Below, piece by piece: positions 18,537 through 27,221 of a stretch of DNA of 64,000 nucleotides. Position 1 is the first letter of the stretch, and each line of letters starts with the position of its first letter. The position numbers and the translations under genes were made by a program. Under the pieces are notes generated by a model. It worked only from the letters and a program-made list of their open reading frames with translations. It ran no database searches and was not told the origin of the DNA. Source of the DNA: Defluviimonas sp. SAOS-178_SWC. GTDB lineage: Bacteria; Pseudomonadota; Alphaproteobacteria; Rhodobacterales; Rhodobacteraceae. The DNA lies in assembly GCF_039830135.1 (NCBI RefSeq), contig NZ_CP156081.1, positions 606,001 to 670,000 of the forward strand, read 5' to 3'.

Positions 18537-19493
18537 TCAGCCGCCGATCATCTCGGATTGCCGCACGATCACCTCGGCCTGCCGGATCGAGGCGATATCG
18601 ACGAGACGCCCCTTGTAGACCGTGGCTCCGGCGCCGTCCTTCTTGGCCTGTTCCATCGCGGCGAGGATCTCGCGCGCCTCGGCGACCTGTTCGGCGGACG
18701 GGGTGAAGACCTCGTTCGCGAGCGCCACCTGCTTGGGATGGATCGCCCATTTGCCGACCATGCCGAGCGTCGCCGAGCGCTTCGCCTGGGCGATGAAACC
18801 CTCGTCGTCGGAGAAATCGCCGAACGGCCCGTCGACCGGCAGGACGCCGTGGGTGCGGCAGGCGGCGACGATGGCGGCCTGGGCCCAGTGCCAGGGGTCG
18901 GACCAGTATTTCTGGCCTTCGCGGGCCATGTAGTAATTCTCCTGCGTGCCGCCGATGCCGGTGGTCTGCATGCCCATCGAAGCGGCGAAGTCGGCGGCGC
19001 CAAGGCTCATCGCCTGAAGCCGGGGCGAGGACGCCGCGATCTCCTCGACATGGGCGATGCCGGCCGCCGTCTCGATGATCACTTCGAGGCTGATCGGCTT
19101 CGTCCGGCCCTTCGCGCGTTCCACCGCCGTCACCAGCGCGTCGACCGCGTAGACATCCGCAGCGCAGCCGACTTTCGGGATCATGATCTGGTTGATGCGG
19201 TCGCCCGCTTCTTCCAACACCTCGACGACATCACGGTACCAGTAGGGGGTGTCGAGGCCGTTGATGCGGACCGAGAGATACTTCGTGCCCCAGTCGATGT
19301 CGTTGATCGCCTCGATGATGTTCCTGCGGGCCTGCGGCTTGTCGTCCGGGGCGACCGAATCCTCGAGGTCGAGGTTGATCACGTCCGCGGCGCTTGTCGC
19401 CATCTTCTCGAAGATCGCAGGGCGGGAACCAGGGCCGAAAAGCTGGCAGCGGTTCGGACGGGCGGGGGCGGCGGGCTGGAGGCGGAAGCTCAT
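18537..19493 (-). CDS. mcl1: L-malyl-CoA/beta-methylmalyl-CoA lyase
   Basis: 318 aa, the same length as the Rhodobacter sphaeroides enzyme as I recall it, with near-identical blocks (NRCQLFGPGSRP, NLDLEDSVAPDD, LGAADFAASMGMQ, GKWAIHPKQV). A CitE/HpcH aldolase-barrel enzyme, it cleaves beta-methylmalyl-CoA to glyoxylate and propionyl-CoA and makes or breaks malyl-CoA in the ethylmalonyl-CoA pathway of acetate assimilation. Metal-binding Glu (EVIIE) and Asp (AADF) are in place. The start ATG at 19493 begins MSFRLQ; the open frame further upstream is not coding. Confidence 0.95.
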   Translation of the reverse strand: MSFRLQPAAPARPNRCQLFGPGSRPAIFEKMATSAADVINLDLEDSVAPDDKPQARRNIIEAINDIDWGTKYLSVRINGLDTPYWYRDVVEVLEEAGDRINQIMIPKVGCAADVYAVDALVTAVERAKGRTKPISLEVIIETAAGIAHVEEIAASSPRLQAMSLGAADFAASMGMQTTGIGGTQENYYMAREGQKYWSDPWHWAQAAIVAACRTHGVLPVDGPFGDFSDDEGFIAQAKRSATLGMVGKWAIHPKQVALANEVFTPSAEQVAEAREILAAMEQAKKDGAGATVYKGRLVDIASIRQAEVIVRQSEMIGG

Positions 19494-19547
19494 GGCGCGA
19501 CCTTTCGGCAATGAAGTTTCGTGTGGATTTGGAATTTGGATAGAATA

Positions 19548-19565
19548 TTGCGCTGCGCTGCGCAA
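19548..19565. promoter_or_regulatory. Inverted repeat upstream of mcl1
   Basis: TTGCGC and GCGCAA separated by six bases, about 55 bases before the mcl1 start, in an otherwise less GC-rich gap. It is positioned for regulator binding. Nearby TGCAA-type half-sites recall the short-chain-acyl regulators (ScfR/RamB family) known for such genes, but the match is only partial. Confidence 0.35.
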
Positions 19566-19630
19566 GGCGGCTTTTGCAGGTGCAGAAAAAAGCACCACAT
19601 TGCAGGTTCTGCCCAACGGTCAGCCGGGGA

Positions 19631-20086
19631 TCAGAGCCCCGCAAGCGGCATCGTGTAGGTCGTCGCGGTTCCGGTCAGGCAAACCTCTCCGGCGCCGTTG
19701 CGGACTTCGGTCAGGAGCTTACAGATCGGCTTGTCGTGCCGCACCTCCGCCACTTCGACGCGGCCGGTGATCTTCTCGTCGATACCCACCGCTTTCACGA
19801 ACTTCCATTCGACCGACAGGAACACCGTGCCCGGTCCCGGCAAATCCTCTGCGACCACGGCGTTGAGGATGCCGGTCGTCACCCCTCCCTGAACGATCAG
19901 CTTGCCGAAGGGGGTCTTTTCCGCCAGCTCCCGGTCGTAATGGACCGGATTGCGGTCACCGGTCATGTCGGTGAAGGCGTGGATGTCCGCCATCCGGGTC
20001 GTCCGGCTGCGTTCGGCCGACTGCCCGATCTCGGGCCTGCCCTTTATGGTGCCGGCCCAGCCGTCCGTGGTGTCGCTCATGTCCAT
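19631..20086 (-). CDS. MaoC-family hydratase (R-specific enoyl-CoA hydratase-like)
   Basis: 151 aa, the size of a single hot-dog-fold PhaJ-type hydratase. The motif TGDRNPVHYD supplies the catalytic Asp and His of (R)-hydratases. It would hydrate trans-2-enoyl-CoA to (R)-3-hydroxyacyl-CoA, either for PHA precursors or for a CoA-ester pathway. It lies upstream of mcl1 in the same direction with a 137-base gap. It is too short to be the two-domain mesaconyl-CoA hydratase (Mch). An alternative ATG two codons in (20080) fits the GGAGG spacing about as well. Confidence 0.82.
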   Translation of the reverse strand: MDMSDTTDGWAGTIKGRPEIGQSAERSRTTRMADIHAFTDMTGDRNPVHYDRELAEKTPFGKLIVQGGVTTGILNAVVAEDLPGPGTVFLSVEWKFVKAVGIDEKITGRVEVAEVRHDKPICKLLTEVRNGAGEVCLTGTATTYTMPLAGL

Positions 20087-20207
20087 TGCCCTCCCCAGCG
20101 GGCCGCAGCATAGGATGATCGGGGCCCGCAGTCATCCGCCGGATCTCCCGGGCTTGACGTTGCGGCTGCGAGGCGTGAAGAAGCCTCATCTTGCCAGGAG
20201 AGCGATC

Positions 20208-21071
20208 ATGAGCCGGACCGTCTATGTAAACGGGGCGTACCTGCCCGAGGAGGAAGCAAAGATCTCGGTCTTCGACAGGGGCTTCCTGATGGCCGACGCG
20301 GTCTACGAGGTGACGAGCGTCCTCGGCGGCAAGCTGATCGACTTCGACGGCCACGCGGCGCGGCTCGCGCGGTCGCTCTCAGAACTCGACATGCAAAGCC
20401 CCGTGACCCGCGATGAGCTTCTGGCGATCCACCGCGAGATGGTGGCGCGGAACGGGATCGAGGACGGGCTCGTCTACCTACAGGTCACGCGCGGTAATCC
20501 CGGTGACCGGGATTTTGCCTTTCCGGATCCCGCGAAGGTGCCGTCGGGCATCGTGCTTTTCACGCAGTCGAAGCCTGGCCTCGCGGACAATCCGGCGGCG
20601 AAGGTGGGGATGAAGGTGATCTCGATCCCCGACATCCGCTGGGGCCGGCGCGACATCAAGACGGTGCAGCTCCTTTATCCCTCGATGGGCAAGATGATGG
20701 CGAAGAAGGCCGGCTGCGACGACGCATGGTTCACCGAGGATGGCGCGGTGACCGAGGGCACCTCGAACAACGCCTACATCGTGAAGGGCGGCACGATCAT
20801 CACGCGGCAACTGTCGGAGGACATTCTGCACGGCATCACCCGCGCGGCCGTGCTGCGCTTTGCCAACGAAGCGCAGATGATCGTCGAGGAACGGCCCTTC
20901 ACCATCGACGAGGCGAAAGCGGCCGACGAGGCCTTCGTGACCTCGGCCTCGGCCTTCGTGATGCCGGTGGTGGAGATCGACGGCGTCAAGCTCGGTTCCG
21001 GCAAGCCCGGCCCGGTCGCCACGCGCCTGCGGGAGATCTATCTGGACGAAAGCCGCAAGACGGCGGTCTGA
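20208..21071 (+). CDS. D-amino-acid aminotransferase (class IV PLP enzyme)
   Basis: 287 aa. Fold type IV motifs are visible: the N-terminal VYVNGAYLPEEEAKISVFDRGFL, the PLP lysine in the segment RRDIKTVQLLYPSM, and the phosphate-binding TEGTSNNAY. The enzyme would interconvert D-amino acids and 2-oxo acids, supplying D-Glu or D-Ala for the cell wall or catabolising D-amino acids. The ATG at 20208 has CAGGAG upstream; the longer open frame is not coding. A branched-chain transaminase is less likely because the sequence follows the D-transaminase pattern. Confidence 0.85.
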   Translation: MSRTVYVNGAYLPEEEAKISVFDRGFLMADAVYEVTSVLGGKLIDFDGHAARLARSLSELDMQSPVTRDELLAIHREMVARNGIEDGLVYLQVTRGNPGDRDFAFPDPAKVPSGIVLFTQSKPGLADNPAAKVGMKVISIPDIRWGRRDIKTVQLLYPSMGKMMAKKAGCDDAWFTEDGAVTEGTSNNAYIVKGGTIITRQLSEDILHGITRAAVLRFANEAQMIVEERPFTIDEAKAADEAFVTSASAFVMPVVEIDGVKLGSGKPGPVATRLREIYLDESRKTAV

Positions 21072-21075
21072 CCGT

Positions 21076-21612
21076 CTAGCCGGCCGCGTCCCAATAACCC
21101 GGATAGTGCGTGACGGCGCCGAAGCGGTCGACGGTCAGATCGGTCTCGAATCCGTGGTCGGGCGAGCTGTAGCGGTAGCGATCGGCGTCGAGGCGCGTGT
21201 AGATCTGGCGCAGGGGTTTCAGTTTCCGGTCGGCGGGATCGAGCCAGGCCACGACGATGTCGGCGGACCCGCCAACGGCCAGGCCGAGCCGGCGGATCGG
21301 CAGCGCGTTCGTCGCGGGCGTGAAGCCGAGGTCGATATCGACCGCGCCCGCCACTTCGGGCACCTCCCTGCCGTTCATCACCCAGCGGCCGGCCGGGTCG
21401 CGCTCGATCAGGCGGTTTTCGACCCGGCTGGTGATCCGGGCGCGGCGGGTGATCCCCGACGGTTCCGCCCGGACACGGTAACGCCTGGTCATGTCGCCGG
21501 TGCGGCTTGACCCCTCGATCACGAGGCCGCGACTGTTCAGCGCGAAGCGGCACGCATCGTTGCCCGACGGCTGATGGGCAAGCCACATCACGACATGGGA
21601 TCCCGCGATCAT
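21076..21612 (-). CDS. Putative glycolipid-binding domain protein (PF06475-like)
   Basis: 178 aa, single domain. The opening VVMWLAHQPSGNDACRFALNSRGLVIEGS and the later DPAGRWVMNGREVPEVAGAVDIDLGFTPATN pattern (written here in parts) match the putative glycolipid-binding family, whose biological role is not established. No signal peptide. It is convergent with the D-transaminase gene, only four bases apart. Confidence 0.7.
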   Translation of the reverse strand: MIAGSHVVMWLAHQPSGNDACRFALNSRGLVIEGSSRTGDMTRRYRVRAEPSGITRRARITSRVENRLIERDPAGRWVMNGREVPEVAGAVDIDLGFTPATNALPIRRLGLAVGGSADIVVAWLDPADRKLKPLRQIYTRLDADRYRYSSPDHGFETDLTVDRFGAVTHYPGYWDAAG

Positions 21613-21777
21613 GACCCTGGCCCGCTCTTCGCCCTCGGGCGGTCAGAACCGGGCACACTCCGCGTCTGCTGTTCCATTCGCCCCTCCTTTAAGCAAAGGA
21701 TCGGATTCCGCGCGCCTCTCGTCAAGCGATCCCTGAAGGCGGCGGGGGATCGCGCATCCACCCCGGCGGCGATCCGG

Positions 21778-22431
21778 TCAGGCGGCGTGCTGGACGACGT
21801 GCAGGGTGACGGCGGCATAGAAGACGAGGCTCGCCGCGAGAACGAAGACGTGCCAGATCGTGTAGTGGAAGGGTAGCCGGTCGAGAAGGTAGAAGACCAC
21901 CCCGGCCGAGTAGAGCCCCCCACCGACGAGAATCAGCACGAAAACCGGCGTCGAGAGGGCGCCGAGGACGCTGCCGCCGGCGAAGAGCCCGGCCCACCCC
22001 ATCAGGAGGTAAAGCCCCACAGCCGCCAGCCGGAACCGCCCCGGCGCGGCGATCTTGAGTCCGATCCCGGCGAGCGCGACCGCCCAGAGCCCGGCGAGAA
22101 GCCAGGTTCCCTGCCCGCCCAGCAGGGTGAAGGGCGTGTAGGTGCCGGCGATCTTCGCGTAGATCGCGGAATGGTCGAGCCGCTGCAAGAGCCCCAACCA
22201 ATCGGGATGCGGCACCATGTTGTAGAGCGCCGAACAGAGGATCATCGCGACAAGGGTCGCGCCATAAACCGAGATCGCGAAGAGCGATGCGAAATCGCCG
22301 CGCAGAAAGGCGGTCACGGTGATCAGCGCCGGAACCGCGATCAGAACTACGACAATGCCCGAGACATGGATCACCGCATCCGAAAGGTTTTCGGCGCGGG
22401 AATAGTCCGTGCGGGGTTCGAGAAGCGGCAT
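21778..22431 (-). CDS. Hemolysin III family (PAQR-like) membrane protein
   Basis: 217 aa from the ATG at 22431; another ATG eight codons upstream is possible. There are seven predicted transmembrane helices with the conserved LCSALYNM near helix 2, RLDHSAIYAKIAGTYTPF, and the C-terminal HYTIWHVFVLAAS. The three His residues that bind zinc in PAQR receptors are represented (RLDHS, HYTIWH). Despite the name, haemolytic activity is unlikely; the bacterial role is unclear. It is divergent from a broken LysR gene. Confidence 0.85.
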   Translation of the reverse strand: MPLLEPRTDYSRAENLSDAVIHVSGIVVVLIAVPALITVTAFLRGDFASLFAISVYGATLVAMILCSALYNMVPHPDWLGLLQRLDHSAIYAKIAGTYTPFTLLGGQGTWLLAGLWAVALAGIGLKIAAPGRFRLAAVGLYLLMGWAGLFAGGSVLGALSTPVFVLILVGGGLYSAGVVFYLLDRLPFHYTIWHVFVLAASLVFYAAVTLHVVQHAA

Positions 22432-22505
22432 GGCGCAATGGTACCAGAACCGCATCCGAAGTCGGATGAAGATACTGTGAAAGGTTTGTTACGCCTTCAG
22501 GGACA

Positions 22506-23288
22506 GTGCGCCCGGTCCGGGTCCTCGAAACCCATCTCGGAAAGCGGCTATTCCTTCGACAGGGCAATCGGATCACGCTGACGGATGCGGGCCGCGCGAT
22601 CTATCCGCGGATCGAACTCGCGCTCACCGACCTTGGCGCCGTGACCGAGGATCTGCGCGAGGGGCGCCATCGACCGAGGCTCGTCGTGTCGGTCCTCCCG
22701 TCGGTGGCGGAACTGTGGCTGGCGCCCGTTATGTCGGGATTCGCGCCGCTTGGCGGTATCGAGATCCGGGTCGAGGACGACCCCGTCTCGTTTGCCCGGG
22801 GCGCGGTGGACCTGCGCGTCACCTATGGCGGGCACTATTATCCCGATCACGAGGTCGAACGGCTGCTCCGTGATCGCATCGTCGCGGTGGCGGCACCGGG
22901 CTTCGCGGTGTCCGGTGGTGGCCTCGACGCGGCGCCCGACGGGATGTTCATCCATACGGACTGGGGCCCCGCCTTCGCCACGCAACCCTCCTGGGCCGCG
23001 TGGTTCGCGTCAAGGCGATCGGCGCGCCGACCAGACGCGCAGGATGGCATCCGCGTCGACCGGACCGGATTTGCCGCCGCGGCCGCGCGCAATGGCCTCG
23101 GCGTCGCGCTGGTGCCGGAACGGATCGTCGGCGCCGATCTTGCGGCGGGCCGTCTGGTACTTGCCGATCCGCACGGGCTGGCGATGTCTTGGGACTATGT
23201 CATGGTCTGGCCGAAGGCGATCGGCCGGCGGCCATTGCTTCGCGCCCTGACCGCGCATCTGCGCGCGGCCGCCCTCAGCTCTCCTTGA
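22506..23288 (+). pseudogene. LysR-family regulator lacking most of its DNA-binding domain
   Basis: The readable frame (GTG, 260 aa) begins within the recognition part of the LysR helix-turn-helix: VRVLETHLGKRLFLRQGNRITLTDAG (in parts) aligns with the usual V-R-x-L-E-x-H-L-G stretch. Ten codons upstream in the same frame VTPSG is still recognisable as the eroded VTPSAVSR of the HTH, but a TGA stop lies fourteen codons upstream of the GTG and no start is left. The first 35-40 residues of the HTH are gone, replaced by the start region of the hemolysin III gene. The effector-binding domain looks intact. Expression is possible but DNA binding is doubtful. It overlaps the end of DUF1244 by 14 bases. 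Confidence 0.65.
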
Positions 23289-23595
23289 CGTCGCCGACAT
23301 TCTCGCGGAACGCGACCTCGAAGGCGGCCTTCTTGGCCGCGTCCGCCTCGGTCTGGTTCTGCGCGCGCCACTCTTCGTAGGGCATGCCGTAATAAATCTC
23401 GCGCGCCTCGTCCTTGGTCATCGCGATGCCGCGCTCGTTCGCGGCCTCCTGCACCCAGCGCGCAAGGCAGTTGCGGCAGAAGCCGGCGAGGTTCATCAGG
23501 TCGATATTCTGCACATCCGTCCGCTTTTCCATCAGGTGATGGCGCAGCGCACGGAAAGCGGCGGCTTCGATCTCGATACGGGTCTGGTCGTCCAT
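23275..23595 (-). CDS. DUF1244 domain protein
   Basis: 106 aa, the normal size of this all-helical family. The conserved segments AAFRALRHHLMEKRTDVQNIDLMNLAGFCRNCL (in parts) and IYYGMPYEEW identify it; the paired Cys in FCRNCL are conserved. The function is unknown. It lies 15 bases after the N-formylglutamate hydrolase gene in the same direction, so it is probably co-transcribed. Confidence 0.88.
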   Translation of the reverse strand: MDDQTRIEIEAAAFRALRHHLMEKRTDVQNIDLMNLAGFCRNCLARWVQEAANERGIAMTKDEAREIYYGMPYEEWRAQNQTEADAAKKAAFEVAFRENVGDVKES

Positions 23596-23610
23596 GGGTA
23601 TCCTCCGGGT

Positions 23611-24354
23611 TCAGAGATTGGAGGCGGCGAGCGCTTCTTCAAGGATCGGGGCAAGCCGGTCGGCCCAGGCGATCTGGCCGTCCTCGGCCCGGATCAGGTC
23701 GTGACGGATCTCGATCAGTACGTTCGGCCGTCCGGGGCGCAGCGCGTGGCGGTCGATGGAATCGCCGTCGAGATGGCCGCCATAGGGCTCGTTCTCGCCC
23801 ACCGTCAGGTCCGGCTCGGCGCGGAGCCGGTCGAGCAGATGCAGCGCCAGTTTCGGGTCGACATGAGAATAAAGCACCCCAACCTGCCACGGCCGGTCGG
23901 CGCGGCCGAAAAGCCGCGGCGTAAAGCTGTGGATGGCGCAGATCACCGTATCGTCGCGGCGCGCGGCAAGGGATTCCAGCGCCGCGTGATAGGGCCGGTG
24001 GAAGGTGGCAAGCCGGCGCTCCGTCTCCGCCGCGTCGACATGGCGGTTCACCGGGATCATCGTCGAGTCGTATAGCTTCATGATCAGCGTCGGATCGTCC
24101 TCGCCCCGGTTGGGGTCGATGACGAGGCGCGAGAAGTCGCTGAAGACCGCCGGGGCGTTCAGCTTCTCGGCCAGCCGCTTCGTGACCCCGGCCGCGCCGA
24201 TATCGTAGGCGATGTGGCGCTCCATATCCTCGGGCGCGATGCCAAGCGATCCGCCGCCGATGCAGTCCGGCACCCGGTTGGTCGCGTGGTCGCACGTCAG
24301 CAGCCAGCGGGAGGGGCGGTCGTCGCCGAGAATGTGAAAGGGCAGGTCCGTCAT
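23611..24354 (-). CDS. N-formylglutamate amidohydrolase family protein
   Basis: 247 aa. Motifs of the FGase family are present: LLTCDHATN, DIGAAGVTKRLAEKL, SRLVIDPNRG, CAIHSFTP and EIRHDLI. The family hydrolyses N-formyl-L-glutamate in histidine degradation, but no hut genes are nearby, so the physiological substrate is uncertain. It forms a small operon with DUF1244 and is divergent from pyk. Confidence 0.88.
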   Translation of the reverse strand: MTDLPFHILGDDRPSRWLLTCDHATNRVPDCIGGGSLGIAPEDMERHIAYDIGAAGVTKRLAEKLNAPAVFSDFSRLVIDPNRGEDDPTLIMKLYDSTMIPVNRHVDAAETERRLATFHRPYHAALESLAARRDDTVICAIHSFTPRLFGRADRPWQVGVLYSHVDPKLALHLLDRLRAEPDLTVGENEPYGGHLDGDSIDRHALRPGRPNVLIEIRHDLIRAEDGQIAWADRLAPILEEALAASNL

Positions 24355-24455
24355 GAGATTTTCATCGTTCCGCGATCAAAGATCGTTTAGACGAGGGCGC
24401 AGGAAAGCGCCAGTTGCCGTCGCGGGCTAATTCGTCCATATAGCGCGCAGGATCA

Positions 24456-24470
24456 ATGGTAGCGCAAACA
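24456..24470 (+). promoter_or_regulatory. LacI-type sugar-regulator-like box upstream of pyk
   Basis: ATGGTAGCGCAAACA lies about 20 bases before the pyk start and resembles the TGTTAGCGCTAACA-type palindromes used by LacI-family sugar regulators, with two or three mismatches. The position over or just after the promoter would suit control of pyruvate kinase by carbon supply. This is a visual match only. Confidence 0.3.
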
Positions 24471-24489
24471 CCACTGGGGGAACGGCAGG

Positions 24490-25938
24490 ATGAGACGGTT
24501 GCGAAATGTGAAGATCGTGGCGACCCTCGGCCCGTCATCCAGCAGCTACGAGACGATCCGGGCGCTCTTCGATGCCGGTGCGGACGTCTTCCGCCTGAAC
24601 ATGAGCCACGGCAGCCACGAGGAACAGGCCGCTCGCCACGCGATCATCCGCAAGGTGGAGGCCGATGTCGGCCGCCCCATCGCCATCCTCGCCGACCTTC
24701 AGGGGCCGAAGCTCAGGGTCGGGACCTTCGTCGCCGGCGCGCATGAGCTCAACGAGGGCGAGACGTTCCGCTTCGATCTCGACCCCGCCGAAGGCGACGG
24801 TCGCCGGGTATGCCTGCCGCATCCGGAGATCTTCGCCGCCCTCGAACCCGGCTCGCGGCTTCTGGTCAATGACGGCAAGATCCGCCTGACGGTCGAAGAC
24901 TGCGGGCCTGATTTCGCCGATTGCAAGGTGACGGCGGGGGGCACGATCTCCAACCGAAAGGGCGTGAACGTGCCTGACGTGGTGCTGCCGCTCGCGGCGC
25001 TCTCGGACAAGGACCGCGCCGATCTCGAATTCGCCTGCGAGTTGGGCGTCGACTGGCTCGCCCTCTCCTTCGTGCAGCGCCCCGAGGACGTGATGGAGGC
25101 GCGGGCCCTCGCCAAGGGCCGCGCGTCGATCCTGTCGAAGATCGAGAAGCCCGCGGCGGTGAAGGCCTATCCCGAAATCCTCGAAGCCTCCGACGGGATC
25201 ATGGTGGCGCGCGGCGATCTCGGCGTCGAACTTCCGGTCCATTCCGTCCCGCCGATCCAGAAGCGGCTGGTGCGCGGCGCCCGCACCGCGGCCAAGCCCG
25301 TCATCGTCGCCACCCAGATGCTCGAAAGCATGATCGAAAGCCCGATGCCGACGCGGGCCGAGGTCTCCGACGTCGCCACCGCGATCTACGAGGGCGCCGA
25401 CGCCGTCATGCTCTCGGCCGAAAGCGCCGCCGGCCAGTATCCGGTGCAGGCGGTCGAGACGATGGACAACGTCGCGAAATCGGTCGAGAGCGATCCGACC
25501 TACCGCGAGGTGATCGAGGCGTCGCGCAAGGTGGCGCGCAACAGCATCGCCGACGGCATCGTCGCCGCCGCGCGCGAGATCGCCGAGGCGACCGACATCC
25601 ACGCGATCTGCTGCTTCACCCAGTCGGGCACCACGGCCAGCCTCGTCGCGCGGGAACGGCCATCCGTGCCGATCATCGCGCTGAGCCCGATGCTCGCGAC
25701 GGTGCGGCGGCTGTCGCTGACCTGGGGTGTGCACTGCGTGCAGACCCACGATCCGGTCGACCGCTTCAAGATGGCCGTCGTCAACGCTGCCAAGGCCGCC
25801 CGCGAATACGGCTTCGCGACCGAGAAGGACCAGATCGTCGTCACCGCCGGCGTGCCCTTCAACGTCAAGGGCACGACGAACATCCTGCGCGTGGCGCCCT
25901 GTGACGAGCGGCTGATCTTCCGCACCGATCCGGAATAA
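24490..25938 (+). CDS. pyk: Pyruvate kinase
   Basis: 482 aa, normal length. It makes pyruvate and ATP from phosphoenolpyruvate, the last step of glycolysis. The N-terminal KIVATLGPSS, the catalytic Lys segment ILSKIEKPAAV, MVARGDLGVELP and the cation-site MLESMI...TRAEVSDVA are all present, followed by the regulatory C-domain. Start ATG 24490 with GGCAGG just upstream. Core metabolic gene; the Rhs scar begins directly after its stop. Confidence 0.97.
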   Translation: MRRLRNVKIVATLGPSSSSYETIRALFDAGADVFRLNMSHGSHEEQAARHAIIRKVEADVGRPIAILADLQGPKLRVGTFVAGAHELNEGETFRFDLDPAEGDGRRVCLPHPEIFAALEPGSRLLVNDGKIRLTVEDCGPDFADCKVTAGGTISNRKGVNVPDVVLPLAALSDKDRADLEFACELGVDWLALSFVQRPEDVMEARALAKGRASILSKIEKPAAVKAYPEILEASDGIMVARGDLGVELPVHSVPPIQKRLVRGARTAAKPVIVATQMLESMIESPMPTRAEVSDVATAIYEGADAVMLSAESAAGQYPVQAVETMDNVAKSVESDPTYREVIEASRKVARNSIADGIVAAAREIAEATDIHAICCFTQSGTTASLVARERPSVPIIALSPMLATVRRLSLTWGVHCVQTHDPVDRFKMAVVNAAKAAREYGFATEKDQIVVTAGVPFNVKGTTNILRVAPCDERLIFRTDPE

Positions 25939-26199
25939 TCAGCCCCGGTGGGTCCGGTGGGCGGAGTATAATTCGCCCGGATCGTGCTGGGGTGAACAGT
26001 CGCGCATCCAGTTCTGGTGCAAGCCGCTTTCGGCCTGGAACCACTGTCCCGGGAAGCGGAGGTCGATGCCACCCGTCGCCACATGCACCCCGCCGAAGGG
26101 CAGGTAGCTCGCCTCCCAGACCTTCACCCCGAGGTCGTTGGTGGCGAAGACCGTCCGCCTAATCATGAAAGGCGTTGCTTTCGCCGTTACCGAAAATAA
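25939..26199 (-). pseudogene. Rhs core fragment, broken at both ends
   Basis: A 75-codon open frame (plus a few codons upstream) reads like the last part of an Rhs beta-shell: RRTVFATNDLGVKVWEASY, LPFGGV, LRFPGQWFQAESGLHQNWMRD. In an intact Rhs protein MRD is followed by YDPTTGRY and the toxin tip; here the sequence diverges immediately after MRD and stops 20 codons later, two bases after the pyk stop. No N-terminal Rhs, PAAR or secretion domain is present. It is probably the remains of a displaced Rhs tip module, and the DNA upstream is visibly poorer in G+C than the core genes. Confidence 0.7.
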
Positions 26200-26243
26200 C
26201 GCTCAGCCCGGGTCACTCGAGTGTTGCTATTCAGGTAAGGGCG

Positions 26244-26465
26244 TCATTCTTTCAAAGCCGTAGCAAGTAATATTGTGCCTAGAGAACTTGGGTGCTCAAC
26301 AAAACGCACGATGCTGCGTGGCGGAAATTCCCAGGTTTCTATTTCTGTATTGTACCCACCATCTGGTTCAAGGAGCTCAAACCTCCCATTCCCCAAGTCC
26401 TTGACCTTTACAGGTCGGTACATAGAACCATCCTCATCGAATATGCGCACATATCGTATTTTCAT
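26244..26465 (-). CDS. Small immunity-protein candidate for the adjacent Rhs tip
   Basis: 73 aa, starting nine bases after the stop of the Rhs toxin tip on the same strand, the usual place for the cognate immunity gene. The sequence (VKVKDLGNGRFELLEP, WEFPPRSIVRFVEH) belongs, by recall, to a common family of small proteins with a W-E-F-x-P-G/R-S-V/I-V-R core found next to polymorphic toxins, including E5-like ones. A small beta-rich protein that blocks the toxin active site is the likely role. The low G+C and short length mark it as acquired. The ORF is intact, so it may still protect the cell. Confidence 0.6.
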   Translation of the reverse strand: MKIRYVRIFDEDGSMYRPVKVKDLGNGRFELLEPDGGYNTEIETWEFPPRSIVRFVEHPSSLGTILLATALKE

Positions 26466-26474
26466 TTTTCTTGC

Positions 26475-27122
26475 CTAGTCAAAACCAAACCCGGGTCCGC
26501 CAACTTGCAGGACTCCATTCGTAGTAGAGTCAATAACTACCGACTGCCCGGTCTCGGGGTGTATACAGCGCTTTGCGCCGTTTTCCGGAAAGGGCTTGTT
26601 GGGTGCTTCGACACATTCTCCACAATACACCGCCTTTGAAATCATGTCGTGGGTCCAACCACGGTCAAGCATTTGCCGCTCAAGTTTCGCCTGAGATTTC
26701 TTTCCACCGACCTTCCAGATTATTCCTTTTGGCGCCTCGCACCCGTCAGTACACCACTTGTACACCTCATATCCGACGTATCCTATGACACCGCCGATAA
26801 TAGCACCAACTACCGCACCGACCGGTCCCGCTACGCCTGCTCCTACATAACCACCCGCCGCCGCATTTTCGCCCCTCGGATCCACCCACCTCCCCGGGTT
26901 CTGCCGCGCGTAGCCATAGACGCTCGCCCCATCCACCAACCCCAGCGGGTCGGCCTCTAGGTACCGCCCGGTCGTCGGATCGTAGTCTCGCATCCAGTTC
27001 TGGTGCAAGCCGGCGCCGGCACCGAACGTATCTACAGCCGTAGCTACGGATAACCTACGGGAGAACGACGGACCTCCGACGCCGGGCCTACGGCGGTTCG
27101 GCCCCGTTCCACCCCTTGCCAA
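26475..27122 (-). pseudogene. Rhs C-terminal toxin tip (colicin-E5-like RNase), upstream core missing
   Basis: The 215-codon open frame contains, from about residue 36, the Rhs hallmark GLHQNWMRDYDPTTGRYLEADPLGL (in parts) and VYGYARQNPGRWVDPRGE, then a Gly/Val-rich hydrophobic linker (about residues 85-125) and a C-terminal toxin domain. The last 75 residues (ending HPETGQSVVIDSTTNGVLQVGGPGF in parts) resemble the colicin-E5-related RNase group, which cuts anticodons of certain tRNAs. The first 35 residues are not Rhs, so the core has been lost and this is an orphan tip. Whether it is translated is unclear. Confidence 0.62.
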
Positions 27123-27221
27123 ATCCGCCCGGCCCGTCTATACGCCGCCTCTCGAATACCCCGCGGGGCCGGCCATGTGGCATGCCGAGTCGCGCGTTCA
27201 CTCTCGACCAAGGAGATGAAA

